Assembly: GCA_017654935.2 (NCBI GenBank)
Contig: CM065704.1
Coordinates: forward strand, 27,186,824 to 27,250,823
Reading direction: 5' to 3'
Source of the DNA: Phymorhynchus buccinoides
Taxonomy: Eukaryota > Mollusca > Gastropoda > Neogastropoda > Raphitomidae
DNA: 64,000 bases
Shown: one piece after another, positions 23,601 to 28,517 of the stretch
Numbering within the stretch: position 1 is the stretch's first letter
Layout: every line of letters starts with the position of its first letter
Translations under genes and position numbers: made by a program
The notes under the pieces: model-generated
What the model was told of the DNA's origin: nothing
Databases searched by the model: none
The model's input: the letters and a program-made list of their open reading frames with translations, nothing else

Positions 23601-26600
23601 GGAGGGGAGTTAATTCGAAAGAGAGTATTCACCCTTTGTTCAATTTCGTTGCAGTTCATAAGTATGCAAGTGGTGCTCACAAACGATGCGGGTGTGTGCG
23701 TGTGCATATGGGCGCAGTTGTATGTGCGTGTTAGAGGGGGTGTGTAGTGTACATGAGAGAGAGAGAGTGTGTGTGTGTGTGCATGCATGTATAAGCTTTA
23801 CTCATAATTATCTTATAAATGCAAATGCAATCCAAATCCAAATAATCTTTATTGTCTCATAACAGAGAAATTGCAGCCAGGTGCACATAAGAAAACCCAG
23901 TAACCACATTTATCAACAACAAAGAATATGAACTAATAACACTGCAATGTTGTAATTAACAAACCGGACAAATATGAACAAATGTGATGCAGCACAGAAA
24001 AAGGAGGCTAAAGTCGGGCAGCCACAAGAGAGAGAAAGAGAGAGAGAGAAAGAGAAAGATGAATTCTGAGAGAGAGAAAATTGATTGATTGAAAAATAAG
24101 CCTGGTTTTCCTGTGCTGCATTAGTTAAAAATAAACTATTAAAGATAGATGAATTCTGTTTTTTGCCTGTTAATCTGTTGTCTCTTCCCTTTCTGAAAAT
24201 ATGAATAAGTCAAAAGTGATCATTTACGACATTAGCCTGGTTTTCCTGTGCTGCATCACAAATAGTCAAGTAAAAGTAGAACGCATTTTTAAAATACAAA
24301 CACAGCAAAAAAAGTCGTGTGCATACGATGTTGTGTGTGACAGGAGCCACGTGCGTTTTTAAAATACAAACACAGAAAAACGTGTGCATTGTGTTTTATT
24401 GTATGTTTTAATGTGACAGCAAACAAAATTCCCTTGTTCATTTCAATGGGGATAATGAATGTTGATTGGCATACGATGTTGTGTGTGACAGGTAGCCACG
24501 TTCATCTTGCAGAAGATATTGCTGGATGAAACGGGACTAGCCTACATCTGCCAGACCTATGAGAGGTTCTCCCACGTCGCCATGATTCTGGTTAGTGCCT
24601 GTTAGTACAGTGGAACCTCCCTTATAAGACCTTCAAAAATCATCCAAAATGAGGTCTTTTAAGGGAGGGGTCTTATAAGGGAGGTAATTTTAATACTTAC
24701 AAAGAAGGGCTATGTCTCAGAGAAGTAGGTCTTATTGATTTAAAAAAAGCCACAACACACCAATGCTTTCAAGCTTTCGAGATTTTTATTATCTCTTATC
24801 TGGAAAATAAGTTTTGAAACTGACATGAGATAAAAAGGTACAGCTAAAACGTTTATAAAACTTTTGTGTGTCCAAAGTCTGTATTTGTGAACCTAAGAAA
24901 CAAAACCAGTTAACGTTAACTTTATGTATTTTTGTGCTGATTTACTTTTTCTCACAATGGGGGAGGGACAGTGCCTTATGCAAAGACATATTTTGTGAAT
25001 TATGTTAACGTGTACACAGACCTTTATCTGAGCTGCGTGTTCTAAGGGATGGGCATGGCGTTTGAGCCGTATTCGCTACTGTGTCGTCTGCTATCAAAGG
25101 TATCACTTTGAGTGATGTCCCTTGAAAGTAGGTCTTATGTGGGAGGGAGTCTTATAAGGGAGGTTTCACTGTTACAGTACCTTTGTTGTGTACTGCAGGC
25201 CTCACACGTTACAGTGTGTTTAGTCATGTTTGATTTACGTGAAATATCAGAATGGACGCCAATACTGAATATTGTTTCAATAAAAATTTAAAAAACATAC
25301 TAGAACTATGCCATCAGCATATTTAAGCAGCAGACCTGTTTTCCCTATGGATTTGTCCGTAATTATTATGTTTTGAGTTCTCCGATTACGCTATTACGGT
25401 CAGCAACAAACAAATCCGCATTTCTGTTGAACGAGTGTGAAAAAAAGAAGAAATAATAAAAAAAAAGGCATGGTGTTTTGAGCCGTATTCGCTAGTGTGT
25501 CGTCTGCTATCAAAGGTATCACTTCGAGTGATGTCCCTTGAATGAATACTTCCGGTTTATTTCTCCATGCCGCCATTTTTCTTGGTACGAAGTGCAATCT
25601 GAAGGCATGCTGAAAAAAAACCCCACTCACAAGCGGATGATTCCGACTCGGATCCTGATCATCAGTCGCCAAAGAAAAAAGTGAGGTCCCTCCCCAACGC
25701 AGTTGTTGAAGTTGGGTTTGGATGGGAAGTTGCAGCATGAGTCAGACCTGTTTACCATCCCGATTTTGCCGTAATTTTTACGGGGGGGGGGGGGGGGGGG
25801 GGGAGAGAGTCAAATTACAGTAATTACGGCTGCGGAAAAAAAACCCAGGAAAACAAATCCTAAATATTCAAAAAGCCACTACAGTTGCGTCGGTAAGCGA
25901 AGCTTTTGAAATGATGCGGTGAAAAGTCATTTCGCGTCATTTCCTTTTCTGTTTCAAAATGGCGTCCAAGCGAGTGCATTCCGAAGCTTCTGTATCTTCT
26001 GGTCGAAAAAATCAAAAGAAAAGACATCAAAAGTCACTTAAGTGGCACAGAAATTCCGGGAAAGTTACCTTAAAATTCCAGGAATACGTCGTTCAGCACT
26101 AGGTGACGAGCATGTGTTCTGTGTGTACTGCTCGACAGACATTAGTATTGCACACTCAGGTCAGTACGATATCGACGTTCATTGGTCACGCGTTGGATTA
26201 CAGTTTTTTTCTTCAAAATTACGTTTTTTTTGTTTCAGAAATTACAACTTTGCAAAATAGGGGTAAACAGGTCTGGTGAGTGTATGTGTCCCCCCACCTC
26301 CCACCCCACCCCCGCTCAACAAAAGGTTTGACAGCAGCGAAAAATTCTAGTGAAAGGATTTCTTGGCCAGTAAAATTACGGACAGATGCCTGAAATTACT
26401 GATTTCAGAGCTTAGGATTACTGACAGTGACGATTTTGAGTAAACAGGTCTGAAGCAGGTTCAAAAATGCACTTTGTATTTTGGCTCCATTTGTGTAAAT
26501 AGAAAATAAAAGAGGGGATAAAACACTTCCCTGAGGGGCACCTGTATTTGACCCAATTTCATATGAGAGACGGCCATTCATCAACACTTTTTGAGGAAGA

Positions 26601-27368
26601 TTTGAAAGAGAGTCCCTAACCCAAAAGAATGATCCCACCGTTTACAGCGACAGTCTCTAAAAGGCTGAGTTTGCATTGTGTTTAAAGCGCTACTACAATC
26701 AACGACAAGTCTAAATAGTACACAGCTTCTTTGAATCTAAAACACATCACACAAAGCTCGTGTGTCAATCTAAAAGCATGCTAAATTCCATGGGTGCTAC
26801 TCTTTCATTTTTACACTGATTTCAGTATTTTTAATTTTACCAGAAACTGAACTTCAGGTTTTTTTTAATTCATCAAAAAACCCACAATTGACCACAAGCG
26901 ATTTGGGGCGTTTTGAACTTAGTCTAGTTGTTCTATCTTGGAAGTTTACAAAGGCAATGTAATAATTTTACAAGGCTTATCAGACTCAAACTGTCTCTGT
27001 CTATCATTTTAACTGTCTGTCTGTCTCGTTATATCTCTCTCTTAAGTTGCCCGGTCTCTGTCTATCATTTTAACTGTCTGTCTGTCTCGTTATATCTCTC
27101 TCTTAAGTTGCCCCCCTGAATCGTCCGACGGGGCTCTGCCCCTGTACCCTGCCAGGGCCATGGGTCCCTGGACCCCTGCCTTTCAGTTTTTTTTTTCATT
27201 TTGGGGAGTTGCACCCATGAAATTGTGTGTGAAATAAAACTTTGATTGGATTTAAACGTTTGTTCCATGCTTTCAGGGGAAGATGGTGCTGCACCTTTCC
27301 AAGGAACCCTCCGCACGACTCCTGAAACACGTGGTTCGCTGCTACCTCCGTCTGTCTGATAACCCAAG
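5336..27368 (+). CDS. CNOT9: CNOT9, CCR4-NOT complex subunit 9 (seven exons, 3' end missing)
   Basis: Intron-split gene for CNOT9 (also RQCD1/Rcd1), an armadillo-repeat subunit of the CCR4-NOT deadenylase complex. In known animals it binds the CNOT1 scaffold and recruits silencing proteins such as GW182/TNRC6 for mRNA deadenylation and repression. Exons 5336-5484, 5946-6066, 9726-9813, 14181-14287, 19195-19290, 24492-24590 and 27277-27368 join with phases 2,0,1,0,0,0,2 to give 250 codons plus 2 nt. The family signatures [40 protein letters not shown] and [19 protein letters not shown] are present and no in-frame stop occurs. The family is about 300 residues; the last 55 or so (from AREALRQCLPDQL onward in human) were not found up to 64000. 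Introns 3 and 7 start with GC. Interior exon identity is essentially certain; the first exon start is less so. Confidence 0.95.
5570..5845. repeat. CA and CT microsatellites in CNOT9 intron 1
   Basis: Intron 1 (461 bp) is largely CA-rich (5570-5680, 5810-5833) and CT-rich (5693-5792) simple sequence. Confidence 0.95.
5946..6066 (+). CDS. CNOT9: CNOT9 exon 2 (residues 50-90)
   Basis: Follows acceptor CTGACAG. It reads [19 protein letters not shown] and onward, nearly identical to human CNOT9 in this region, ending INPPVLT before donor GTAAGC. This is part of the N-terminal armadillo-like helices. Phase 0 at the 3' end (149 + 121 = 270 nt). Confidence 0.97.
6082..6200 (+). mobile_element. Fragment of TTAACTCATTC-ended transposon
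   Basis: Starts at a TTAA only 15 bp after the exon 2 donor and matches the left part of the element at 20921-22819 (CATTCAAGTCGTTTCGGCCA, then TAATAGATAGCTGTCAATTT). The right end is not present, so it is truncated near 6200. Confidence 0.75.
6504..6609. repeat. Inverted repeat (hairpin)
   Basis: The arms 6504-6552 and 6568-6609 are near-complementary (AAAGTGACGTTATTTTATT against AATAAAATAACGTCACTTT) with a 15-bp loop. Probably a small MITE. Confidence 0.85.
6706..7229. repeat. 131-bp tandem repeat, four copies
   Basis: Four head-to-tail units start at 6706, 6837, 6968 and 7099 with only a few substitutions. Each holds GCAGTGGTGTAGCTGTCGCA and an AT palindrome TATATATAATATATATA. It lies in CNOT9 intron 2. 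The repeated ORFs it produces on both strands are by-products of the repeat. Confidence 0.97.
7230..8050. other. Intron 2 repeat-derived DNA with small ORF at 7558-7755
   Basis: 7245-7300 (GATGGCCCCAGGGGTCA) recurs at 29159-29215, so this is dispersed repeat. A 65-codon ORF at 7558-7755 starts [15 protein letters not shown] and ends at TAG immediately before a donor-like GTAAGA. It may be the 5' exon of a transposon gene. I do not recognise the protein. A TTAACCCCTTCAGTGCC MITE-like left end lies at 7967. Confidence 0.45.
8051..8708 (+). mobile_element. CAGACCTG-TIR transposon H1 (658 bp, 6-bp TSD)
   Basis: Ends are CAGGGCTGCCTACCC at 8051 and GGGTAGGCAGGTCTG at 8708, flanked by an exact 6-bp duplication CGTATC (8045-8050 and 8709-8714). 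Subterminal GTACGCC/GTACACC repeats occur at both ends in the same orientation. It carries the zinc-finger ORF 8264-8647. It lies in CNOT9 intron 2 and inserted into an older repeat. Confidence 0.9.
8264..8647 (+). CDS. Transposase N-terminal fragment with BED-like zinc finger
   Basis: 127-residue ORF within transposon H1. It has a basic leader (KKPKVKPR, residues 24-31), then [14 protein letters not shown] and a finger [19 protein letters not shown] with candidate ligands C57, C60, H77 and H82. The tail SSKITEFMP then [11 protein letters not shown] resembles the linker seen after BED-like fingers in hAT-type transposase proteins. The DDE catalytic domain and C-terminal dimerisation domain are absent, so it cannot be an active transposase. 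Related fingers are in H2 (about 13340) and H4 (about 26120). The start codon is uncertain. Assignment to hAT is inference from the finger, linker and CAG ends. Confidence 0.6.
   Translation: MARSTHFIISKRSISPSSIDPLNKKPKVKPRSQTFLAKYKDTPCIRPSLLGNTFAFCSYCKKDFSISHSGAHDIAKHCLKNHHKLSAAQAKQDATSSKITEFMPSKTVTIEEEGIIRAEAICQSTQF
8736..9008 (-). repeat. Dispersed repeat R-A, copy 1
   Basis: The reverse complement matches 28236-28440 and 43229-43570. The shared segments are CCACGTGTCGTCATATCCGG, CAAGGAGCGCCATATTATGG, and GGCGACACTTCCGTTGGAAG in varied form. Family unknown. Confidence 0.8.
9042..9264. mobile_element. CAGGGCTCCCA MITE copy 1 (223 bp, 5-bp TSD)
   Basis: TIRs CAGGGCTCCCA and TGGGAGCCCTG, flanked by an exact 5-bp duplication ATTAT (9037-9041 and 9265-9269). 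About 90% similar by eye to 9956-10172. No ORF of note. Confidence 0.9.
9463..9703. mobile_element. TTAACCCTTTC MITE, copy A
   Basis: The left end TTAACCCTTTCATCGCCA and body (CACCGCAATGATTTAACTCC, TTCTTAATTTTGGGAGGTAA) match 11657-11898 and, inverted, 21467-21712. Its right TIR has decayed. It ends about 20 bp before exon 3 and abuts the polypyrimidine tract. Confidence 0.85.
9726..9813 (+). CDS. CNOT9: CNOT9 exon 3 (residues 91-119 plus 1 nt), GC donor
   Basis: Follows acceptor TTTGGTTGCAG. It encodes [20 protein letters not shown] and PETRSAFLQ, conserved in CNOT9. The exon must end at G9813 to complete the alanine of QAHIPLFLY with exon 4, so the intron begins GCAATA (9814). The nearest GT (9821) would shift the frame. 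This is therefore a GC-AG intron or a C/T error in the assembly. Confidence 0.95.
9956..10172. mobile_element. CAGGGCTCCCA MITE copy 2 (217 bp, 5-bp TSD)
   Basis: Same family and orientation as 9042-9264. The flanking 5-bp duplication is GCTAT (9951-9955 and 10173-10177). Confidence 0.9.
10400..11105. mobile_element. Host copy of GGACTATAAGGCGC-ended repeat, interrupted
   Basis: Begins TTTTTCAGACTATAAGGCGC and resumes after a nested element with AGTCACATTATAAG, then AGGAGTCTCAATCTGGGAAC. The uninterrupted order is seen at 28518-28668 and 19533-19693. Ends are approximate. Confidence 0.75.
10484..11049. mobile_element. pogo/Tigger-like MITE nested at a TA
   Basis: TIRs begin CAGACAAACCCCTATTTTAC and, inverted, CAGACGAAACCTCTATTTTA. 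TA flanks both sides (10482-10483 and 11050-11051). The sister copy at 28620 shows the empty TTAGTAGTCAC site, confirming a TA duplication. CAG-initiated ends with TA targets fit the pogo/Tigger group. No transposase is seen. Confidence 0.85.
11657..11898. mobile_element. TTAACCCTTTC MITE, copy B
   Basis: TIRs TTAGCCCTTTCACCGCCAG and CTGGCGGCGAAAGGGTTAA. The right TTAA (11895-11898) also begins the next element. The body is homologous to 9463-9703. Confidence 0.9.
11895..12206. mobile_element. TTAACCCTCTTGCATTC MITE
   Basis: 312-bp element with perfect 17-bp TIRs TTAACCCTCTTGCATTC and GAATGCAAGAGGGTTAA. It shares its left TTAA with the MITE at 11657-11898. It contains two GGGCGGTTTTGGGCGG-type internal repeats near its right end. 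No transposase. Confidence 0.9.
12261..12630. mobile_element. ACGGACTATAAGGC-ended MITE with nested element
   Basis: The left TACTGTATTCTACGGACTAT and the right end, whose complement reads ACTACCATATTTTACGGACT, form imperfect TIRs. It contains a smaller pogo-like MITE at 12323-12514. Confidence 0.8.
12323..12514. mobile_element. Small pogo-like MITE
   Basis: The right end GGGAGGTTCCACTG (followed by TA) and the left end CTGTGGAACGTCCCTTATAA are imperfect TIRs of the CAGTGGAACCTCCCTTATAA type also found at 24608-25171. 192 bp, non-coding. Confidence 0.75.
12640..14180 (+). repeat. Tandem array of duplicated exon 4 splice acceptors
   Basis: Degenerate 45-75-bp units, each containing the string GTGATTTCAGCACATATTCC or a variant. 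This is the CNOT9 exon 4 acceptor plus the start of exon 4. The AG dinucleotides of 13 upstream copies end at 12684, 12755, 12827, 12906, 13648, 13694, 13766, 13812, 13884, 13952, 14020, 14088 and 14134; the real one ends at 14180. Several copies still encode HIPLFLNPF or HVPLFLNPF, echoing exon 4. Transposon H2 interrupts the array at 12958-13625. Confidence 0.93.
12958..13625 (+). mobile_element. CAGACCTG-TIR transposon H2 (668 bp, 6-bp TSD)
   Basis: Perfect 15-bp TIRs CAGACCTGCCAACCC and GGGTTGGCAGGTCTG with exact 6-bp duplication TGAGGG (12952-12957 and 13626-13631). Neighbouring array units show the empty site TTATGAGGGTACTG. Subterminal TTCCGC motifs occur at both ends. It contains an ORF from ATG 13208 with finger residues [18 protein letters not shown], truncated by a stop shortly after; no DDE domain. 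Confidence 0.93.
14181..14287 (+). CDS. CNOT9: CNOT9 exon 4 (residues 120-155)
   Basis: Completes A120, then [20 protein letters not shown], and ends LGVIGALVK before donor GTGAGT. It is one of the most conserved blocks of CNOT9. Its acceptor is the last and exon-proximal member of the duplicated acceptor array. Confidence 0.97.
14371..15060 (-). mobile_element. LINE 3' ends (ATCAATCA and ATATAGCGC types) with CA-rich UTR
   Basis: 14371-14450 (AATCAATCAAAATTTATTGT then TTTGTCTGGCATGCACATA) recurs at 59905-59970. 14692-14765 matches the ATATAGCGCTTTTT tail whose plus-strand copy closes the LINE at 35590-36800. CA-rich sequence (14537-14603, 14760-14980) corresponds to that LINE's 3' UTR. Coding sequence is not retained. 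Confidence 0.7.
15447..15551 (+). repeat. Dispersed repeat R-B, copy 1
   Basis: CAGACACATATGGGACATT, TGGAGGCAATGCCCGGAGGC and CCAGTAAAGTCCCGATTTT recur at 55803-55910 and, inverted, at 40259-40363. Confidence 0.85.
15658..15735 (-). repeat. ATATAGCGC LINE-tail fragment
   Basis: AATAATAATAATAATGCAAA followed by TTTATATAGCGCTCTTT and GGTGCGCTTTAC is an inverted LINE 3' tail like 29370-29440. Followed by a CA tract at 15813-15840. Confidence 0.7.
16022..16432 (-). mobile_element. TTAACTCATTC-ended transposon, internally deleted
   Basis: Inverted relative to 20921-22819. It has the GCATCGCAACGATTTTGAAT end at 16035 and the CATATATGTTCGGAACGACT...GAATGAGTTA end near 16430. Only about 410 bp is left of the roughly 1.9-kb form. 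Confidence 0.75.
16678..17036. repeat. About 138-bp tandem repeat, 2.5 copies
   Basis: Units starting AAAGTTCAGCTGTATCTCGT at 16761 and 16899, plus a degenerate half unit at 16678. Each full unit ends in a G-rich run. The GACCTTGACCTTGAAG motif precedes it near 16613. Confidence 0.85.
17095..18030 (+). repeat. Repeat-rich, LINE 3'-UTR-like stretch
   Basis: TTTTACGGACTACTATAAC (17097) is a decayed MITE end. GT tracts at 17166 and 17286 each precede a GAAGACTTCAGTTTGTG duplicate. A poly-G run lies at 17823-17843. The end, CTTGTGAAGACAATAAATTG with ATTGATTGG, is typical of LINE 3' termini. No coding sequence is recognised. Confidence 0.55.
18082..18983. mobile_element. TIR transposon of the GCGGCTTAT type
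   Basis: Ends TACCGTAAAATGTGGACTAT and, at the right, ATAGTCCAGTTTTTACGGTA form imperfect TIRs. Internal GCGGCTTATAGACTGATGCG resembles the ACGGACTATAAGGCGC families. It is interrupted by 18165-18645. Confidence 0.8.
18165..18645. mobile_element. Nested CAAGGCTCCCCATT MITE
   Basis: The left CAAGGCTCCCCATT and right AATGGGGAGCCCTG ends form 13/14-bp TIRs. Possible 5-bp duplication TTATC/TTGTC with one mismatch. Related to the CAGGGCTCCCA MITEs. An internal TCACCCCCAG motif repeats. Confidence 0.7.
19195..19290 (+). CDS. CNOT9: CNOT9 exon 5 (residues 156-187)
   Basis: Acceptor GATTGCAG. Encodes [20 protein letters not shown] and [12 protein letters not shown], then donor GTGAGT. 32 whole codons, phase 0 at both ends. 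Nearly identical to human CNOT9. Confidence 0.97.
19533..19693. mobile_element. 161-bp GGACTATAAGGCGC MITE
   Basis: TACCATATTTTTTGGACTAT at the left and CGCCTTATAGTTACAAAAAA...GTACGGTA at the right form TIRs. It is the shortest complete member of the family seen here. Confidence 0.85.
20061..20869 (+). mobile_element. CAGACCTG-TIR transposon H3 (809 bp, 6-bp TSD)
   Basis: Perfect 14-bp TIRs CAGACCTGTTTACC and GGTAAACAGGTCTG with exact 6-bp duplication GAAACG (20055-20060, 20870-20875). ATTCCGG motifs cluster at both ends in the same orientation. A short ORF at 20654-20854 lacks the zinc finger. Confidence 0.93.
20921..22819 (+). mobile_element. TTAACTCATTC-ended transposon, about 1.9 kb
   Basis: The left TTAACTCATTCAAGTCGTTC and right GCAATGCGAATGAGTTAA ends share an 11-bp TIR with TTAA at each side. 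It includes a nested, inverted TTAACCCTTTC MITE (21467-21712) and several AAGGTCAAGGTCA segments. No intact transposase ORF. Related truncated copies lie at 6082 and 16022. Confidence 0.75.
21467..21712. mobile_element. TTAACCCTTTC MITE, copy C (inverted)
   Basis: TIRs TTAACCCTTTCGCCGCCAG and TGGCGGTGAAAGGGTTAA. Reverse complement of the family at 9463 and 11657, with TTAA on both sides. Confidence 0.9.
22816..22981. mobile_element. AAAGGTCTGTGTGCACGT hairpin MITE
   Basis: AAAGGTCTGTGTGCACGTTG and its inverted partner near 22962-22980 frame a palindromic body (CCCCATGGCAATGC against GTTTGCCATGGG). It shares the TTAA at 22816-22819 with the preceding transposon. A related hairpin lies at 54744-54854, and its right part recurs at 25000-25060. 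Confidence 0.8.
22982..23279. other. Intron 5, no gene recognised
   Basis: Mixed repeat-like DNA; the first 40 bp (TCTGAGCGGCGTGTTCTAAG) also occur at 25026. Nothing coding is seen. Confidence 0.5.
23280..23470. mobile_element. 191-bp MITE with 37-bp TIRs
   Basis: The arms 23280-23316 and 23434-23470 are complementary at 36 of 37 positions (GATGGCTTGGAGTCAAAACG). Short interior, no ORF, no clear target duplication. Confidence 0.88.
23532..23650. repeat. Long hairpin
   Basis: The arms 23532-23583 and 23597-23650 are near-complementary through GGGTGAATACTCTCTTTC and AACTCCCCTCCACCA. One arm resembles 11105-11190. Probably a foldback MITE. Confidence 0.85.
23820..24317. repeat. Intron 5 repeat-rich DNA
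   Basis: A LINE-tail-like ATAATCTTTATTGTCTCATA occurs at 23839 and a GA tract near 24030. AGCCTGGTTTTCCTGTGCTG is present at 24099 and 24234. No gene. Confidence 0.6.
24318..24357 (+). repeat. Duplicated exon 6 acceptor (decoy)
   Basis: GCATACGATGTTGTGTGTGA then CAGGAGCCACGT matches the true acceptor and first exon bases at 24469-24501 except for one missing T. The AG is at 24342-24343. Confidence 0.85.
24492..24590 (+). CDS. CNOT9: CNOT9 exon 6 (residues 188-220)
   Basis: Acceptor GTGTGACAG. Encodes [20 protein letters not shown] and [13 protein letters not shown], then donor GTTAGT. 33 whole codons. Corresponds to a central armadillo-like repeat of the family. Confidence 0.97.
24608..25171. 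mobile_element. pogo/Tigger-like MITE (564 bp)
   Basis: The left CAGTGGAACCTCCCTTATAA and right TTATAAGGGAGGTTTCACTG ends are inverted with one mismatch. The flank is TA at the left and TT at the right. It starts 17 bp after the exon 6 donor. No transposase ORF. Confidence 0.85.
25331..26452 (+). mobile_element. CAGACCTG-TIR transposon H5, interrupted (6-bp TSD)
   Basis: CAGACCTGTTTTCCC at the left and GAGTAAACAGGTCTG at the right, with exact 6-bp duplication AAGCAG (25325-25330 and 26453-26458). ATTACGG motifs occur near both ends. A younger relative (H4) sits inside; without it H5 is about 580 bp. Confidence 0.9.
25743..26275 (+). mobile_element. CAGACCTG-TIR transposon H4 nested in H5
   Basis: TIRs CAGACCTGTTTACC and GGTAAACAGGTCTG, flanked by ATGAGT/GTGAGT (5 of 6). 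It encodes a transposase N-terminus from ATG 25960 ([15 protein letters not shown]). A frameshift near 26040 leads into [16 protein letters not shown], followed by the finger [19 protein letters not shown]. No catalytic domain. Confidence 0.88.
26459..26720 (-). mobile_element. LINE reverse-transcriptase fragment
   Basis: On the minus strand this encodes [15 protein letters not shown] followed by [19 protein letters not shown], the conserved GxPQGSxLSPLLF block of non-LTR reverse transcriptases. The YxDD motif and the rest are missing, and the fragment is frameshifted downstream. It lies immediately beside transposon H5. Confidence 0.9.
26721..27276. other. Intron 6, no gene recognised
   Basis: A tandem duplicate of about 58 bp (CTGTCTGTCTCGTTATATCT) occurs at 26996-27050 and 27054-27110. 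Otherwise no recognised feature. Confidence 0.6.
27277..27368 (+). CDS. CNOT9: CNOT9 exon 7 (residues 221-250 plus 2 nt), GC donor
   Basis: Acceptor CTTTCAG. Encodes [20 protein letters not shown] and [10 protein letters not shown], then AG of the next arginine. The donor is GCAAGT preceded by AAG, the textbook context of GC-AG introns. Reading through would give [11 protein letters not shown], which departs from the family. The next exon (expected to begin with the arginine completion and EALRQCLPDQL-like sequence) was not found. Confidence 0.95.
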
Positions 27369-27424
27369 GCAAGTCACTTTTTACCTCGCTGTGTTCACAG
27401 ATTTCATCAAAAATTGAAAAAGCA

Positions 27425-27765
27425 GTCTCCCCATGGAGATACTGGGGGGTCTTTCTTCTTCTGGAAATTCTGTGCTTGTAACTTCCTCTAATCTGCCACT
27501 CTCTTTGACTCTCCACTCTCTTTGACACTGCCTTTTCCCTTTGCTTTCTATCATCTACTATCTTTCTGACTTATTGGCCCGTTCTCCTGCCTTTTTTCCC
27601 TAAAAAATCTTCCAAATAACTTTTCTCCTTTGAGCTCCTCCGAAATCAGAATGTGTCGGCTGTACACAGCAGGGAGACCAGTGAAAAACTGACACGTACG
27701 TACTTTACCCATTATGGCGTTTTGGACTGGGAACGCAGAAGAAGAAGAAGAAGAAGAAGAAGAAA
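27425..27765. repeat. Dispersed repeat, pair with 3250-3530
   Basis: Same orientation and block order as 3250-3530, including the terminal GAAGAAGAAG tract at 27739. Follows the exon 7 donor by about 55 bp. Confidence 0.75.
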
Positions 27766-28235
27766 AAGCAGTTCGGGGGAAAATATTATTTTCATGTACC
27801 AATGAAAAGAAAGATCTAGAACTCAAGTTGAGGGACGAGTTTCTGGGTAAACTTGTTTGAACTCTAAACTGGTCTTGTATACAGGCATGGTAGACCTCTG
27901 CGAATCGCGGAAAATCCAAACAGTTTGAAACAAAATTATTTTAAAATGCATTGAAATGGCATGAAAAAGTGAAAATTTCACTCTCATTTATTGAATTTTA
28001 TTGAATTTTCTTCGGCCCCCTGGACCCCCGGCCATTTTCCTTGAAAACCACTTTGCCCCCACTACCATGCCTGTGTGTAAGAATTATCTGGGTCTAGTTA
28101 CATGTAGTGTTATGCATTTCAGTGAAACAAAAATCAGCATTATACAGCAACAATTGAAAAGGACTATCAAGGAATGCTACAACCCTCCTTGAAATGTCAG
28201 GGATTTCTTTAAATCTTTTCACAGAAATTGGAAAG
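27766..28235. other. No gene recognised
   Basis: AT-rich DNA with no identifiable exon, including no continuation of CNOT9. Confidence 0.5.
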
Positions 28236-28440
28236 ATTTTCGTTTTTGTTATGGCTTGTACCCACGTGTCGTCATATCTGGCCACAAGGAGCGTGCCATA
28301 TTATGGGAGACCGCCATCTTACTCAGTAACTTTGTTTGAAAAATGCCAGATCGATGCTGTTTACACACAAATCTGACTAACATGGCGACACTTCCGTTGG
28401 AAGGGTCGAGATGTGCACGCAGGTTGGGGGGGGAGCCATT
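28236..28440 (+). repeat. Dispersed repeat R-A, copy 2
   Basis: Contains CCACGTGTCGTCATATCTGG, GGAGACCGCCATCTTACTCA and ATGGCGACACTTCCGTTGGA. Homologous to 8736-9008 (inverted) and 43229-43570. Confidence 0.85.
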
Positions 28441-28517
28441 AGGAGCTTGTAATACAATCTTTATGTAGAGTGATATGAATTATGGTGACGCTCTCGCTTG
28501 TTACACCAGCACTCCAC

